Part shown: one piece after another, positions 9,673-19,800 of the stretch | How positions within the stretch are numbered: the first letter of the stretch is position 1 | Layout: the number at the start of each line of letters is the position of its first letter | Assembly (NCBI RefSeq): GCF_010500865.1 | Contig: NZ_JAAAWN010000013.1 | Span: forward strand, 60,794 to 124,793 | DNA length: 64,000 bases | Direction of reading: 5' to 3' | Source: Alteromonas profundi | GTDB lineage: Bacteria; Pseudomonadota; Gammaproteobacteria; Enterobacterales; Alteromonadaceae | Translations under genes and position numbers: made by a program | The notes under the pieces: generated by a model | The model's input: only the letters and a program-made list of their open reading frames with translations | Told to the model about the DNA's origin: nothing | Database searches by the model: none

Positions 9673-11984
9673 TACCCTTTACCCCCATTTTTTGAACGCT
9701 TTGGCGCTCCTTTGCCTTTCGGCGCAGAGCTTTTTGGACCCCGTTTGGCAGTTCTGGTGGTTTTTTTCACCGATTTAACTTTCACCTTCTTGCCTTTAGG
9801 GCCGCGCAGCATAGACTGATCCAACAATAAATCAATCTTTCTTTCATCAAGGTTAACCGCAGCCACTTTCACTTCTACGGTATCGCCTAAGCGGAATTGA
9901 CGGTGGCCTGATTCACCTGCCAAAATTTGTTTTACTTCATCGTAACGGTAATAGTCATCATCTAACGAGGTGATGTGTACCAAACCGTCGATATGATATT
10001 CGGTAAGACGGATAAACAAGCCGAAATTAGTTACCGAGCTCACCACACCTTCAAAGGTATCGCCTACGTGATCGAGCATAAATTCACACTTGAGCCAGTC
10101 GGCCACATCGCGGGTAGCGTCATCGGCTCTTCGCTCCGCTGTAGAACATTGTTCACCTAGCTGCTCTATTTCCTCGGGGGTATAATTTTTAAACCCAGAT
10201 ACGGTGTTTTTACCGTTTTTCTTAGCAAGAATACCTTTTATGGCGCGGTGAACCACTAAGTCGGGGTAACGACGTATTGGCGAGGTAAAGTGGGCATACG
10301 CATCGAGGGCTAAACCAAAGTGGCCTACGTTATCGCCATCGTAAACAGCCTGCTTCATAGAACGAAGCAACATGGTTTGAATAAGCTCCTCGTCTGCCCT
10401 ACCTCGGGTTTTTAATACCACATCGGTAAAGTCGGCAGGCTGGGCTTCTTCGGTAATATTATGCGGTACACCAATTTCAGCTAAGTAACTGGTAAACGCG
10501 GTTAGCCTATCGGCATCGGGTTTATCGTGCACTCGATACAACGCTGGTGCTTCATACTTCTCCAGCATTACCGCGGCACTCACATTCGCCAATATCATGC
10601 ACTCTTCAATGAGTTTATGGGCGTCGTTTCGTACCAAGGGCACTATATTTTCTATTTTGCGCTGCGCATTAAAAACAAATTTAACTTCATGGGTTTCAAA
10701 CTCGATGGCACCCCGTTGCTGCCGTGCTTTTTTCAGGCTGCGGTATAAATCGTATAAATTCTTTATATGCGGCACGTGGGCTTCGTAACGTTGATGAAGC
10801 TCTTTGTCGCCTTTTAGAATGTTCCATACCTTGTTGTACGTCAGTCTGGCATGGGAATTCATCACGGCTTCGTAAAACTGAAACTCTTCTAGTTTGCCCT
10901 TTGGTGAAATGGTCATTTCACATACCATGCACAAACGATCGACTTCCGGGTTTAGTGAACACAGGCCGTTAGAAAGCACTTCCGGTAGCATGGGAATAAC
11001 TTGATCGGGGAAATAGACAGAGGTACCCCGCTCTTGTGCTTCATCATCAAGCGCTGTTCCGTTACGCACATAATGACTAACATCGGCAATGGCCACCCAT
11101 AATTGCCACCCGCCATTATCCAGCGGTTCACAATATACGGCATCGTCAAAGTCGCGTGCGTCTTCGCCATCTATAGTAACAAGGGGCAACTGGCGTAAAT
11201 CTACTCGCCCTTCTTTCGCTTCATCTGGCACAGAATCGGTTAGGTTATCTACCTGCTTGGTTACTGCTTTAGGCCACTGATGAGGAATATCGAAGCTGCG
11301 TAGTGCCATTTCAATTTCCATACCTGGCGCCATATGCTCGCCTAGCACTTCAACCACTTTACCTACCGGGCTCATTTTGCGACGGGGGCGCTGGGTAAGT
11401 TCTACCACTACCACCTGCCCCATGCGGGCGCCATTGGTGTGTTCAGGGGGTATCACAATTTCGTGCTGTAAGCGGCTGTCGTCAGGCACTACCATGCCAA
11501 AGCCTTGCTCAACGAAATAGCGCCCAACAATAGGCTCACTTCTTGGTTCTATAACCTGGGTGATAAAGCCTTCTTTACGACCACGTCTGTCTGTACCGCT
11601 AATGCGCGCTTCTACTATGTCATCGTGCAGGAACAAATTCATTTGGCCGGCACTTATAAATAAGTCGCCACTTTTGTCTTCTGGGCGTAAAAAGCCAAAG
11701 CCATCTCTATGGCCGATAAGTTTTCCACGCACTAATTCATCGCGATCTTGCAGTATGTACTTTTTCTGGCGTGTGAATTGAACTTGCCCCTCGCGCTCCA
11801 TGGCGCGTAAACGTCGCTGAATACCAATTCTGGCATCTTCTTCTTGGGCGTTAACGGCGGCACAAATTTCTAGAAACGATAATGGCTTACCGGCTTCTTG
11901 TAACACTTCCATTAAATACTCCCGGCTTGCTACCGGGTTTTCATACTTTTCTTTCTCGCGCTGAAAATGCGGATCATCACTCAT
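9672..11984 (-). CDS. rnr: Ribonuclease R
   Basis: RNase R is a processive 3'-5' exoribonuclease that degrades structured RNA. The 770-residue protein has an N-terminal winged helix (about 20-85), two cold-shock domains (about 85-245), the RNB catalytic domain (about 260-590) with acidic residues in [13 protein letters not shown], an S1 domain (about 640-725, [17 protein letters not shown]), and a lysine-rich tail rich in KK, KR and KG. The [15 protein letters not shown] motif appears as [20 protein letters not shown]. It is the first gene of the rnr-rlmB operon, with motX further upstream on the same strand. Confidence 0.96.
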   Translation of the reverse strand: MSDDPHFQREKEKYENPVASREYLMEVLQEAGKPLSFLEICAAVNAQEEDARIGIQRRLRAMEREGQVQFTRQKKYILQDRDELVRGKLIGHRDGFGFLRPEDKSGDLFISAGQMNLFLHDDIVEARISGTDRRGRKEGFITQVIEPRSEPIVGRYFVEQGFGMVVPDDSRLQHEIVIPPEHTNGARMGQVVVVELTQRPRRKMSPVGKVVEVLGEHMAPGMEIEMALRSFDIPHQWPKAVTKQVDNLTDSVPDEAKEGRVDLRQLPLVTIDGEDARDFDDAVYCEPLDNGGWQLWVAIADVSHYVRNGTALDDEAQERGTSVYFPDQVIPMLPEVLSNGLCSLNPEVDRLCMVCEMTISPKGKLEEFQFYEAVMNSHARLTYNKVWNILKGDKELHQRYEAHVPHIKNLYDLYRSLKKARQQRGAIEFETHEVKFVFNAQRKIENIVPLVRNDAHKLIEECMILANVSAAVMLEKYEAPALYRVHDKPDADRLTAFTSYLAEIGVPHNITEEAQPADFTDVVLKTRGRADEELIQTMLLRSMKQAVYDGDNVGHFGLALDAYAHFTSPIRRYPDLVVHRAIKGILAKKNGKNTVSGFKNYTPEEIEQLGEQCSTAERRADDATRDVADWLKCEFMLDHVGDTFEGVVSSVTNFGLFIRLTEYHIDGLVHITSLDDDYYRYDEVKQILAGESGHRQFRLGDTVEVKVAAVNLDERKIDLLLDQSMLRGPKGKKVKVKSVKKTTRTAKRGPKSSAPKGKGAPKRSKNGGKG

Positions 11985-12190
11985 GTATTTGATATTTACC
12001 TTTTATATATTTTACTCGTTCATTGACGTTATATTTATTGCTACTTGCAAAATCACAATAAGTTCAATGGTTAATTGCTGCACAGTATAACAGCAATTGA
12101 CGAAAAACACTGGGGAATAAAACCAACCCATAGTTTTAGCGCAACTAGGCTTATACTAAATAAGTTGTATTGAAGTTATATTAATCGTGC

Positions 12191-12838
12191 TTAGCTATTT
12201 GACGGGCGTTTCGCTTCGCGCACCGCTTTTGGGTGCATTAGCTTTTCTAGCCGGGCGAGGTAATTGGCAATTTTATCGTGCTGAGCTTTATTGTCGGTTA
12301 CCGAATGATGCAGCCAGTGATAGGCATCTTGGTAATCGTAAGGGCTACCATAGCCTTCAAAAAAGAGCTCTACCAAACGAATTTGGGCATTTAGGTTGTT
12401 CAGCGCAGCAGCTTCGCGCAAATAAACCACGGCGCGGTTTTTATCTTGCTGAACAAGCGTGCCTTTGGCGTAATAGCGGCCTAGCTGCTCTAGTGCAGCA
12501 GGCAAACCTTGGTTCGCGGCATCTTCCATATAGCCAATGCCGCGAGATGGGGCTGCGTCTACACATACGCCCCACGCCAGCATGTCGCCCCATAAAAACT
12601 GATACGCTGGAATTTTTAACACATCGGCGCGGGCTTCAATGTCTTGTACCAACTGACATCTATCTGCCACAACTTTATCTAAATGCGTGTTGTTGTTTAT
12701 CATCTCAATAAGCGCATCTTGACTGTACAGTTGAACTGCACGAATTTCCTCAACCGTTTCACCTTCAAGTGCAAAGGTAGATGGGCTGCTTACTAGGCAA
12801 AGTAAACTCACTAAGATTGATAAAATGTAAGGCTTCAT
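12191..12838 (-). CDS. motX: Sodium-type flagellar motor protein MotX (Sel1-repeat protein)
   Basis: MotX forms the T-ring with MotY around the basal body of sodium-driven polar flagella and recruits the PomAB stators. I start it at the ATG at 12838 (MKPYILSILVSLLCLVSS), giving 215 residues with a signal peptide; an upstream in-frame start would add 19 polar residues before the signal. The mature protein has Sel1/TPR-like repeats (YMEDAANQGLPAALEQLGRY, YLREAAALNNLNAQIRLVEL) and the MotX-like stretch YQFLWGDMLAWGVCV. The two cysteines (DRCQL and WGVCV) match the pair known from Vibrio MotX. The location beside rnr agrees with other marine gammaproteobacteria, from memory. Confidence 0.85.
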   Translation of the reverse strand: MKPYILSILVSLLCLVSSPSTFALEGETVEEIRAVQLYSQDALIEMINNNTHLDKVVADRCQLVQDIEARADVLKIPAYQFLWGDMLAWGVCVDAAPSRGIGYMEDAANQGLPAALEQLGRYYAKGTLVQQDKNRAVVYLREAAALNNLNAQIRLVELFFEGYGSPYDYQDAYHWLHHSVTDNKAQHDKIANYLARLEKLMHPKAVREAKRPSNS

Positions 12839-12911
12839 AACAGTGTCGTTTGTGGTAATAGCTGGCTTATAAAGGTTATCGGCAGCGCGGCCCATATACT
12901 TAACAAATTAC

Positions 12912-12940
12912 TTACCCCTAACAAGTTTGCTAAGGGGTAA
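12912..12940 (-). terminator. Weak hairpin downstream of the TIGR02647-family gene
   Basis: TTACCCCT (12912-12919) pairs with AGGGGTAA (12933-12940). On the minus strand it is followed by GTAATTTGTT, a poor U-tract. It sits between the 12974-13225 gene and motX and may end the first or separate the two. Confidence 0.4.
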
Positions 12941-12973
12941 AGGTTTATAAGCTACGCTAACGACAATGTTTGG

Positions 12974-13225
12974 CTAATGGTTTCCTTTTCTACTGCATAA
13001 CGCCGACTGGATATGTCGGGCATGGTCGGCAACGTCAATGCCTAAGTCGGTTAAGTACCCGCCATCCGATTGTGTAATCATACCTTTTGCATACAGCCTA
13101 CTGGCTGCGTTAACGATGGACTGGGTTGCGTCGTGATGAATTTTCAAGCCTTGTAGCAGACTGTCGGTTGGAAATTTTAAGATGAGGTTAAGCTCATCTA
13201 CCATGTCTTGATCAAAAATACTCAT
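12974..13225 (-). CDS. Small conserved protein of the TIGR02647 family
   Basis: An 83-residue cytoplasmic protein starting MSIFDQDMVDELNLILKFP and containing GLKIHHDATQSIVNAASRLY and GMITQSDGGYLTDLGIDVAD. This pattern, with its 'LYxKGLITQxDGGYLTxLG' core resembling a small winged-helix module, is what I recall for the TIGR02647 family of Pseudomonas and relatives. No function is known. It has its own space on both sides, so it is probably monocistronic. Confidence 0.75.
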   Translation of the reverse strand: MSIFDQDMVDELNLILKFPTDSLLQGLKIHHDATQSIVNAASRLYAKGMITQSDGGYLTDLGIDVADHARHIQSALCSRKGNH

Positions 13226-13495
13226 ACACCCACCTTAAGAAAAAAGGGTTATTGTTGTTATTAATTAGCGCTGTGTGCTCATTGGCAAAGCGCACATCAA
13301 CCGCCTACCTATCACACTATTATTTGACTACCCTGTCCAGATCAATTTTTTTGCGCCCCGTACAAGGGCACTATACTGACCGCTTACCATAAAATTCGAT
13401 TAACCCACCAGGTTTGTCCATCGAACTGATCGGACTTTCCCCGCAAATAGTATATTCTTGCTTATAACATTAGTCTGCGGATACCCCCTGTTCAA

Positions 13496-14983
13496 ATGAA
13501 GTACAAAGATTTACGTGACTTTATTCACCAGCTAGAAGCTAAGGGTGAACTGGTTCGAATTAGCCAGCCCATTGATACCAACTTGGAAATGACAGAAATT
13601 GCCGATAGAACCCTGCGTGCTGGCGGCCCTGCATTGCTGTTTGAAAATCCCAAAGGCCATAGCATGCCTGTGCTCGCCAATTTATTTGGCACGCCCGAGC
13701 GTGTAGCTATGGGTATGGGCCAAGACTCGGTAGAAGCCTTACGCGAAGTAGGCAAGTTATTGGCATACCTAAAAGAGCCTGAGCCGCCTAAAGGGCTCAA
13801 AGATCTTTGGCAAAAGCTGCCGGTATTTAAACAGGTGCTAAACATGCCGGCTAAGGTGGTGAAGAAAGCCCCTTGCCAGGAAGTTGTTATTTCAGGTGAC
13901 GATGTAGACTTAGCGTCTTTACCCATACAGCGCTGTTGGCCGGGCGATGCCGCCCCGCTTATAACGTGGGGGCTAAGTGTTACCAAAGGACCGCATAAAA
14001 AACGGCAGAATTTGGGTATTTATCGCCAGCAAGTGATTGGTAAAAACAAGCTGATTATGCGCTGGTTATCCCACCGTGGTGGCGCGCTAGATTTTCGTGA
14101 ATGGTGCCAAACCCACCCCGGTGAGCCTTACCCGGTGAGCGTGGCACTAGGTGCTGACCCCGCCACTATTTTAGGTGCAGTTACGCCAGTGCCCGATACC
14201 TTATCTGAATATGCCTTTGCAGGTTTATTACGGGGCGACAAAACCGAAGTGGTTAAATCGATAAGCAACGACTTACAGGTTCCTGCCAGTGCGGAAATTG
14301 TGCTTGAGGGCTATATTGCCCAAGATGAAACCGCCCCTGAAGGGCCTTATGGCGATCATACCGGCTACTACAACGAAGTAGACGATTTTCCGGTATTTAC
14401 TGTTACTCATATTACCCACCGAAAAGACCCTATTTATCACTCTACTTATACCGGTCGCCCGCCCGATGAGCCTGCCATTTTAGGTGTGGCGCTTAATGAA
14501 GTATTTGTGCCTATATTGCAAAAGCAATTTCCAGAGATTGTTGATTTTTATTTACCGCCTGAGGGCTGCTCGTACCGCATGGCTGTGGTGACAATGAAAA
14601 AACAATATCCAGGTCATGCCAAGCGCGTAATGATGGGCGTATGGTCATTTTTGCGTCAATTTATGTACACCAAGTTTGTTATTGTGTGTGATGACGATGT
14701 GAATGCTCGAGATTGGAACGATGTAATTTGGGCTATCACTACCCGTATGGACCCCGCTCGTGATACCGTTATGATAGAGAACACGCCTATTGATTACCTC
14801 GACTTCGCGTCTCCAGTGTCAGGATTAGGTTCCAAAATGGGTATGGACGCAACTAATAAAATGCCCGGTGAAACTGATAGAGAGTGGGGCGAGCCCATTG
14901 TTATGGATGAAGAGGTAAAACAACGGGTAGATGATATATGGGATGAACTTGGTATTATGACTCCTTCATCGGCAAACCGTTAA
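13496..14983 (+). CDS. ubiD: 4-hydroxy-3-polyprenylbenzoate decarboxylase UbiD
   Basis: UbiD removes the carboxyl group of 4-hydroxy-3-octaprenylbenzoate in ubiquinone synthesis, using prenylated FMN made by UbiX. The 495-residue protein starts [20 protein letters not shown] and contains the catalytic region [12 protein letters not shown] (about 282-293) plus the N-terminal substrate-binding part [18 protein letters not shown]. Length matches E. coli UbiD (497). fre follows 23 bases downstream; this ubiD-fre pairing is widespread in gammaproteobacteria. Confidence 0.96.
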   Translation: MKYKDLRDFIHQLEAKGELVRISQPIDTNLEMTEIADRTLRAGGPALLFENPKGHSMPVLANLFGTPERVAMGMGQDSVEALREVGKLLAYLKEPEPPKGLKDLWQKLPVFKQVLNMPAKVVKKAPCQEVVISGDDVDLASLPIQRCWPGDAAPLITWGLSVTKGPHKKRQNLGIYRQQVIGKNKLIMRWLSHRGGALDFREWCQTHPGEPYPVSVALGADPATILGAVTPVPDTLSEYAFAGLLRGDKTEVVKSISNDLQVPASAEIVLEGYIAQDETAPEGPYGDHTGYYNEVDDFPVFTVTHITHRKDPIYHSTYTGRPPDEPAILGVALNEVFVPILQKQFPEIVDFYLPPEGCSYRMAVVTMKKQYPGHAKRVMMGVWSFLRQFMYTKFVIVCDDDVNARDWNDVIWAITTRMDPARDTVMIENTPIDYLDFASPVSGLGSKMGMDATNKMPGETDREWGEPIVMDEEVKQRVDDIWDELGIMTPSSANR

Positions 14984-15006
14984 CCGCAAACGCAAGAAGA
15001 GATTAC

Positions 15007-15702
15007 ATGTCAGAGATTAAATGTCAGGTTGCAAGCATTACGCCTTTAACCGACGTCGTATACAAAATTGAACTTACCCCTCCTGCACCAGTAGAGTTTA
15101 AGGCGGGCCAATATGCTATGGTGAAAATGGGCGAAAAAGACTTACGCCCCTTCTCAATTGCCAATGCTGCGTATGATAATGAACGTATTGAATTACACAT
15201 TGGTGCCGAGCCGGGTAATAGTTATGCCACCGAAGTGCTAACACGCATGCAAGAGGACGGCGAAATTACCCTAAGTGCCAACAATGGCCAGGCGTTTCTT
15301 CAGTCTAATGGCTTACCAATGGTGCTCATTGCCGGTGGCACTGGCTTTTCTTACACCTATTCTATTTTGCAGCAGCATTTGCATAGTGGTGATACCACAC
15401 CTATTACCTTGTATTGGGGCGGCAAACACGCCAGCGACCTATACTTAAGTGAACAGTTAACTGAACTGGCCGAAAAATATGCGCATTTCACGTTTGTTCC
15501 TGTGGTTGAATTTGCCCATGACGACTGGCAAGGGCGTACCGGCTGGGTACACCATGCAGTAATGGCAGATCACGCCGACTTTGCCGCAGTACAAGTGTAT
15601 GTTGCAGGCCGTTTTGAGATGGCAAAAACCGTACGAGACGATTTAACCGTGCGCGGCCTAAAAGCAGAAAACCTGTTTGGTGATGCTTTCGCCTTTATTT
15701 AG
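15007..15702 (+). CDS. fre: NAD(P)H-flavin reductase
   Basis: Fre reduces free FMN, FAD or riboflavin with NAD(P)H and can supply reduced flavin to partner enzymes. The 231-residue protein has the FAD/flavin-binding beta-barrel (about 1-95, with RPFSIANA and GQYAMVKMG) and the NAD-binding domain (about 100-231, with LIAGGTGFSYTYSIL and YVAGRFEMAK). It lies in the same operon as ubiD. Reduced flavin is also the precursor for the UbiD cofactor, so the pairing makes metabolic sense (inference). Confidence 0.93.
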   Translation: MSEIKCQVASITPLTDVVYKIELTPPAPVEFKAGQYAMVKMGEKDLRPFSIANAAYDNERIELHIGAEPGNSYATEVLTRMQEDGEITLSANNGQAFLQSNGLPMVLIAGGTGFSYTYSILQQHLHSGDTTPITLYWGGKHASDLYLSEQLTELAEKYAHFTFVPVVEFAHDDWQGRTGWVHHAVMADHADFAAVQVYVAGRFEMAKTVRDDLTVRGLKAENLFGDAFAFI

Positions 15703-15977
15703 GCTAAAACCAAGTATACTGCTCGCCAATAGCATAAATGCATTTTGTGTTATTGGCGGCACTGCTTCTCTTATCTTCCCGGCTTTTCCCTACGTAAAGA
15801 TAGCGTAAATATTTTCTACTTTTGCGCTAAAAACCCTGCTAATATCGCTCGGCATTTGCACAAAACACAATAAAAAGAGTAATTATAGGTATTGGCAAAG
15901 TAGCCCTATCCGTGGCAGGACGCTCATAGGCAAATCTGTTATTGACGAGGCACTCTACCTGCCTTCTAGGGAATAAC

Positions 15978-17339
15978 ATGAAAAACAGAAATAGATTTTT
16001 GGCCGCTGGCGTACTTGTCTCTTTGGCAGGCTGTGGCGGCGGTGGCTCAGACGATTCAGTGGTATCGCCCCCCACTAACCCAGGCACTCCCCCTCCTAGT
16101 TCATCCTATGAACACATTGTAAGCGCAACCTATTTTTCTAGCTGCGGCGCTATCACCCCACAAACCGACGCGATGATCATTCGCCATGGTAGCGACGGTT
16201 CTGCTGTTGCTGTATATGAAGCCGATGCAAACGGCGACATTGCAATTGACTATGAAGACATTGCCACTTATACCATGCTAAACGTGGGATATAGGAATGG
16301 CGAACCTTACCCTCGCGTTCACACATACGTGAATATTACGGCAGATAAAATTGCTGACCGCAGTATTATTTCAAAGGATATAGGGGATGCAGACGCATGC
16401 GAGTGCAACACAGTTACCCTAGATATCAGCAATGTCCCTGTAGCCTCGCCTAGCGCTAACGTTATTGTATCAACTACCACCGCTAGAACTGTTTATGAGG
16501 ATGGTGATTTAGATGACTTCGTGGAAGTTGAGGTTTGCCGCCAAGGCAGCGACGAATGGCCTGCCATTGCGCTAACCCTTAGCAACGCCGACGAAGACGT
16601 ACCTGAAGATTACTACACCGCCCTGGTTGCTAATTACACCTTTGATGAAACTCTGGTGGTAGACAATGCCGTACTAAGCAGAAAAGTGCCTATTACTGTG
16701 TCTAATAATTATGAAGAGACTAACTATAGCGTACGCCTTTCACTACGTGGACGGGTAGACAATGTTATTTACTTCGGTGACAACATAAGTGAATACGATA
16801 TTTCTGCGCTCCCCTCCAGCATTCCTATGTTTGAAAACCCTACAGAAATGACCACGGGCATTGACGTTTATAATACCGAATACGGAGATTTTTACGATTT
16901 TGACGACAGTATCAGCATTGTGTCTTACACAGGTGCAGAAGTAAGACTACCTTCAGATAACACCGCCACCGTAGATTTGCCGATGATGAGTTATAACCTG
17001 TTTGCCGAGCAGGCTATGACTTTCTTTACCACTGAAAGCTACGATTTCTCTGCGGTAAATGCCGACTCTGTAACCTTAGGTTATTCAGCAAGAGATGCTG
17101 ATGATAAACTGGTCTTATTCTTTTCACTGACCACCTCGGGGCAGGGCTCTCTCGACATTCTCGATACGTTAGAGGCAGATGATGTCGATTTTGCCTTGGA
17201 TTGGGATTTTGATACCGAAGAGCCTGAGTCTGGCTACATGTTTATTGAGGCTAGGGATGTTATTGGTACAGATAATTACATTGAGTCGCTAGGTAGCGAT
17301 GATGTTACTTCCTACGGCATTGTGTACTTCGACTTTTAA
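15978..17339 (+). CDS. Secreted lipoprotein of unknown function
   Basis: A 453-residue lipoprotein. I place the start at the ATG at 15978 (MKNRNRFLAAGVLVSLAG), where a short signal peptide ends in the lipobox LAGC followed by GGGGSDDSVV. A proline/serine-rich linker (PPTNPGTPPPSSS) follows. The rest is acidic and beta-rich, with calcium-like DGDLDDF and DANGDIAI stretches and three cysteines. No catalytic motif is recognised. It has its own terminator at 17370-17403. The 275 bases upstream (15703-15977) hold no gene; a loose GCCAATA/TATTGGC inverted repeat lies near 15726-15758. Confidence 0.6.
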   Translation: MKNRNRFLAAGVLVSLAGCGGGGSDDSVVSPPTNPGTPPPSSSYEHIVSATYFSSCGAITPQTDAMIIRHGSDGSAVAVYEADANGDIAIDYEDIATYTMLNVGYRNGEPYPRVHTYVNITADKIADRSIISKDIGDADACECNTVTLDISNVPVASPSANVIVSTTTARTVYEDGDLDDFVEVEVCRQGSDEWPAIALTLSNADEDVPEDYYTALVANYTFDETLVVDNAVLSRKVPITVSNNYEETNYSVRLSLRGRVDNVIYFGDNISEYDISALPSSIPMFENPTEMTTGIDVYNTEYGDFYDFDDSISIVSYTGAEVRLPSDNTATVDLPMMSYNLFAEQAMTFFTTESYDFSAVNADSVTLGYSARDADDKLVLFFSLTTSGQGSLDILDTLEADDVDFALDWDFDTEEPESGYMFIEARDVIGTDNYIESLGSDDVTSYGIVYFDF

Positions 17340-17369
17340 TACACTGATGTAACAACCTGTATTATTGTG

Positions 17370-17403
17370 GTGGCGTGACAGTTTACTTTCACGCCACTTT
17401 TTT
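17370..17403 (+). terminator. Rho-independent terminator
   Basis: GTGGCGTGA (17370-17378) pairs with TCACGCCAC (17389-17397), followed by TTTTTT (17398-17403). It lies 30 bases past the stop of the preceding lipoprotein gene. Confidence 0.85.
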
Positions 17404-17520
17404 ATTGTTGCAAGTACAGTGGTTTGACACGGCTAAACTTTACTTCATACTCAAGGAAGAATCTTAACCCCCACTTTACAGCGTATAAACAAACATCACG
17501 TTGTTTTAGGAGATATTGCT

Positions 17521-18492
17521 GTGCTGGTAAGAGTTATTGCGTTACTTACTCTTGGATTACTGTCTTTTGGCGTACACGCCGATACGTTAAAATTAGCGGC
17601 TGCCCCGTTTGAAACCTATATTACTGGCGACGGTGAGCCTGCAAGAGTGAACCGTGTTATAAACGCTGCATTTGAAAAAATGGGCCAGCCAGTAGAATTA
17701 CAGATTATGCGCGAAGCATTTTTAGGTAGTTCGGTAAGAGCAGGCCGCGTTGCGGGCGAGTTTGCCTATATTGATTTAGGTGAAAAACAGCAAAACCTAC
17801 TGTTATCCAAGCCATATTTACCCCTTTACTTATATGCCACCAGCAAAAAGGGCAGTGTTAAAAATATAACGTTGGTGCCGCACCTAAAAGATATGCGCAT
17901 TGCGATTGAAAACAAATTTGCCAATACGCCAACGTTTCGCTTACTTAAAGACGTAAAGTGGTCGCGAAACCCCACGGCCTATGATGCCTATAAACAGTTA
18001 GCCGATGATAGAGCGCCGCTATTAATTACTTCCCGGTTATTAATAGAGGAGTTTAATTTACTTCTGGACTCTGTAAATCAAGAATTACTGCACTACTCCG
18101 CCGCCCCCCTTGTCACCACAGGCTTTCAGTTGGCACTAAATGCCAATACGCCTAACGCACAGGTCATTATAGATAAATTCGATACCACCACTAGCACTAT
18201 GCAAAAAGATGGCAGCTATAATGAATTACTGGGCATACATTGGCTAATGAAGGATGTTAACCAAGATGGTGTAGCTGACTATATTGGTAATAGCCGCATT
18301 ACGAAACAAAGTGCCCCGCTTACCGGTGCCTTCCCGCTAGATAGCACCCTTCCAGGAGATGAGAGCGTATTTATTATAGACAACCAAACCTATAACAATT
18401 TTGCGGCAGCCCAAGCTAAACTTCACGACACGCCCGCAAGAGAAAGTTTGCTCGACCCTGAAGTGTACGACACTATGCTAAAGCGCTGGTAA
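17521..18492 (+). CDS. Periplasmic solute-binding-like protein (family 3 type)
   Basis: A 323-residue secreted protein beginning with GTG at 17521 (MLVRVIALLTLGLLSFGVHA, a signal peptide cleaved after HA). The mature part resembles the bacterial extracellular solute-binding protein family 3: LKLAAAPFETYITGDGEPAR, then an AFLGSSVRAGRVAGEFAYID lobe and a second lobe. A short EF-hand-like loop DVNQDGVADYIG occurs at about residue 243. There is no transporter permease nearby, so it may act as a sensor partner or in signalling rather than in uptake. The ligand is unknown. AGGAG precedes the start. Confidence 0.6.
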   Translation: MLVRVIALLTLGLLSFGVHADTLKLAAAPFETYITGDGEPARVNRVINAAFEKMGQPVELQIMREAFLGSSVRAGRVAGEFAYIDLGEKQQNLLLSKPYLPLYLYATSKKGSVKNITLVPHLKDMRIAIENKFANTPTFRLLKDVKWSRNPTAYDAYKQLADDRAPLLITSRLLIEEFNLLLDSVNQELLHYSAAPLVTTGFQLALNANTPNAQVIIDKFDTTTSTMQKDGSYNELLGIHWLMKDVNQDGVADYIGNSRITKQSAPLTGAFPLDSTLPGDESVFIIDNQTYNNFAAAQAKLHDTPARESLLDPEVYDTMLKRW

Positions 18493-18593
18493 GCGCGTTA
18501 GCATAGCCTTTGTCCCTATTAAGGTTACGGCAGCGTAAGGTTTGCCTAACAGGTACTGATTTATGTATTCGTATTTTTATGAAGCTGGGCGCT

Positions 18594-19250
18594 TTAGATC
18601 TCAGACTGCTCACTCTGCGCCTTTCTAAGAGTACGAATATCTTCAATGAGATAGTTTACCGACGCTGCATTTAGCCCATTGTAAATCCCGCGTATATGCT
18701 TATTTTCATCAATAAGTAGCAAGCTTTCAGTGTGTAGAAAGTCTTTATTTTTCTGCACATTTCCTAAATCTTCGCTGGCAAAGTAAAAGCGCTTGGCAAT
18801 GTGATAAATCGCCGATTTTTCACCCGTAAGCAAATACCACTGTTGGTTGTTAATGCCGTTTTTCTTCGCATAGGCCTGTAATATTTCAGTAGTATCGGTT
18901 GATGGGCGAATAGAGTGCTGCACTATTTTTACGTTGTTATCGTTAGCAAAGGTTTGCTGCACCTTAATAAGCTTAGAGCGAATAGTAGGACAAATACCCG
19001 GGCACGTACTAAAGAAGAAACCGGCGACATACACTTTGCCGTCTAAGTCTTCATTGGTAATAGTGTTTCCCTGCTGATCGGTAAAACTAAAAGACGGAAT
19101 AGCGTGAAACGATGCCAAGTCGATATCTTCTTCTGATAGCCAATGAGGCGTAAACGATGCATCGTTATAATAAGGAAGTTCTTGCGCCGCTGTATGTGTA
19201 CTAAGCGTCACCAGCTTGAGTGCGATAATAATCCACAGATATTTTTTCAT
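18594..19250 (-). CDS. SCO1/SenC-family copper chaperone-like thioredoxin-fold protein
   Basis: A 218-residue secreted protein with signal peptide MKKYLWIIIALKLVTLSTHT. The SCO fold carries the copper-binding CxxxC motif in FFFSTCPGICPTIRSKL (about residue 83) and a distal histidine in FLHTESLLLID, the third ligand in Sco proteins. Sco proteins deliver copper to cytochrome oxidase or act as thiol reductases. The first 50 bases overlap the end of the MORN-repeat gene, so the two are coupled. The partner YHYH and MORN genes suggest a periplasmic copper or redox function (inference). Confidence 0.85.
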   Translation of the reverse strand: MKKYLWIIIALKLVTLSTHTAAQELPYYNDASFTPHWLSEEDIDLASFHAIPSFSFTDQQGNTITNEDLDGKVYVAGFFFSTCPGICPTIRSKLIKVQQTFANDNNVKIVQHSIRPSTDTTEILQAYAKKNGINNQQWYLLTGEKSAIYHIAKRFYFASEDLGNVQKNKDFLHTESLLLIDENKHIRGIYNGLNAASVNYLIEDIRTLRKAQSEQSEI

Positions 19251-19788
19251 CTTCTAACCCCACACAGTTATTCGATTTTCGAAGGCCAAATATTCGGCCA
19301 TTTTTGTATTCAAAATTGCTAAACAATTTACCGTTTTTGCGCCATGCCTGCTGTAAGCCGGTGGGCTGCCCCGCGCTATAATTAAAACGCTTAAATTTGT
19401 TGCCGTTGCGATACCACTGCCATGCTTCGCCTTCAGCTCTGCCCTTTTTATAAAAAAAGCGAGAGCGCGGATTACCATTAAACCACCAGCTTTTTGTAAC
19501 GCCTTCCCGCACGCCATGGCTATAGTGCGACTGATATGCCAAAACGCCGCTTTTAAACCATTTTCTTACTCTGCCATGACGCCGACCTGCATCAAATTGC
19601 TCTATAGCCGCTAAAGCACCATTTGGATAATAGGTAATAACCTCGCCAGTAAAGGGCGTGTTGTTAAACACGCGTAATCCCTGATCATCTATTGATATAT
19701 TGGTATTGAGCACCCGCACCGGGCCTTGGTTTAGGTACATACATAAACCAAGGGTGGCTACCACCACAATGCCAATCGCTTTTATCAT
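19201..19788 (-). CDS. MORN-repeat (YwqK-like) secreted protein
   Basis: A 195-residue protein with an N-terminal hydrophobic segment (IGIVVVATLGLCMYL), probably a signal anchor. It has at least six MORN/YwqK-type repeats such as TGEVITYYPNGALAAIEQF, GRVRKWFKSGVLAYQSHY and GEAWQWYRNGNKFKRFNY. These form extended beta-hairpin sheets of unknown ligand. The name 'YwqK antitoxin' attached to this family comes from domain similarity and is not supported here. It lies between the YHYH lipoprotein (12-base gap) and the SCO gene (50-base overlap), so the three form an operon. Confidence 0.75.
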   Translation of the reverse strand: MIKAIGIVVVATLGLCMYLNQGPVRVLNTNISIDDQGLRVFNNTPFTGEVITYYPNGALAAIEQFDAGRRHGRVRKWFKSGVLAYQSHYSHGVREGVTKSWWFNGNPRSRFFYKKGRAEGEAWQWYRNGNKFKRFNYSAGQPTGLQQAWRKNGKLFSNFEYKNGRIFGLRKSNNCVGLEDEKISVDYYRTQAGDA

Positions 19789-19800
19789 CAGAATGTAAGC

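Noticed and set aside
12187..12711. 174-codon frame on the plus strand
   Set aside because: Complete antisense shadow of motX; the motX frame has a signal peptide and Sel1 repeats.
13525..13986. 153-codon minus-strand frame
   Set aside because: Antisense of ubiD, no independent support.
19201..19788. Naming the MORN-repeat gene a toxin-antitoxin component
   Set aside because: YwqK-like repeats are often labelled antitoxin by similarity only; no toxin gene is adjacent and the neighbours are YHYH and SCO proteins.
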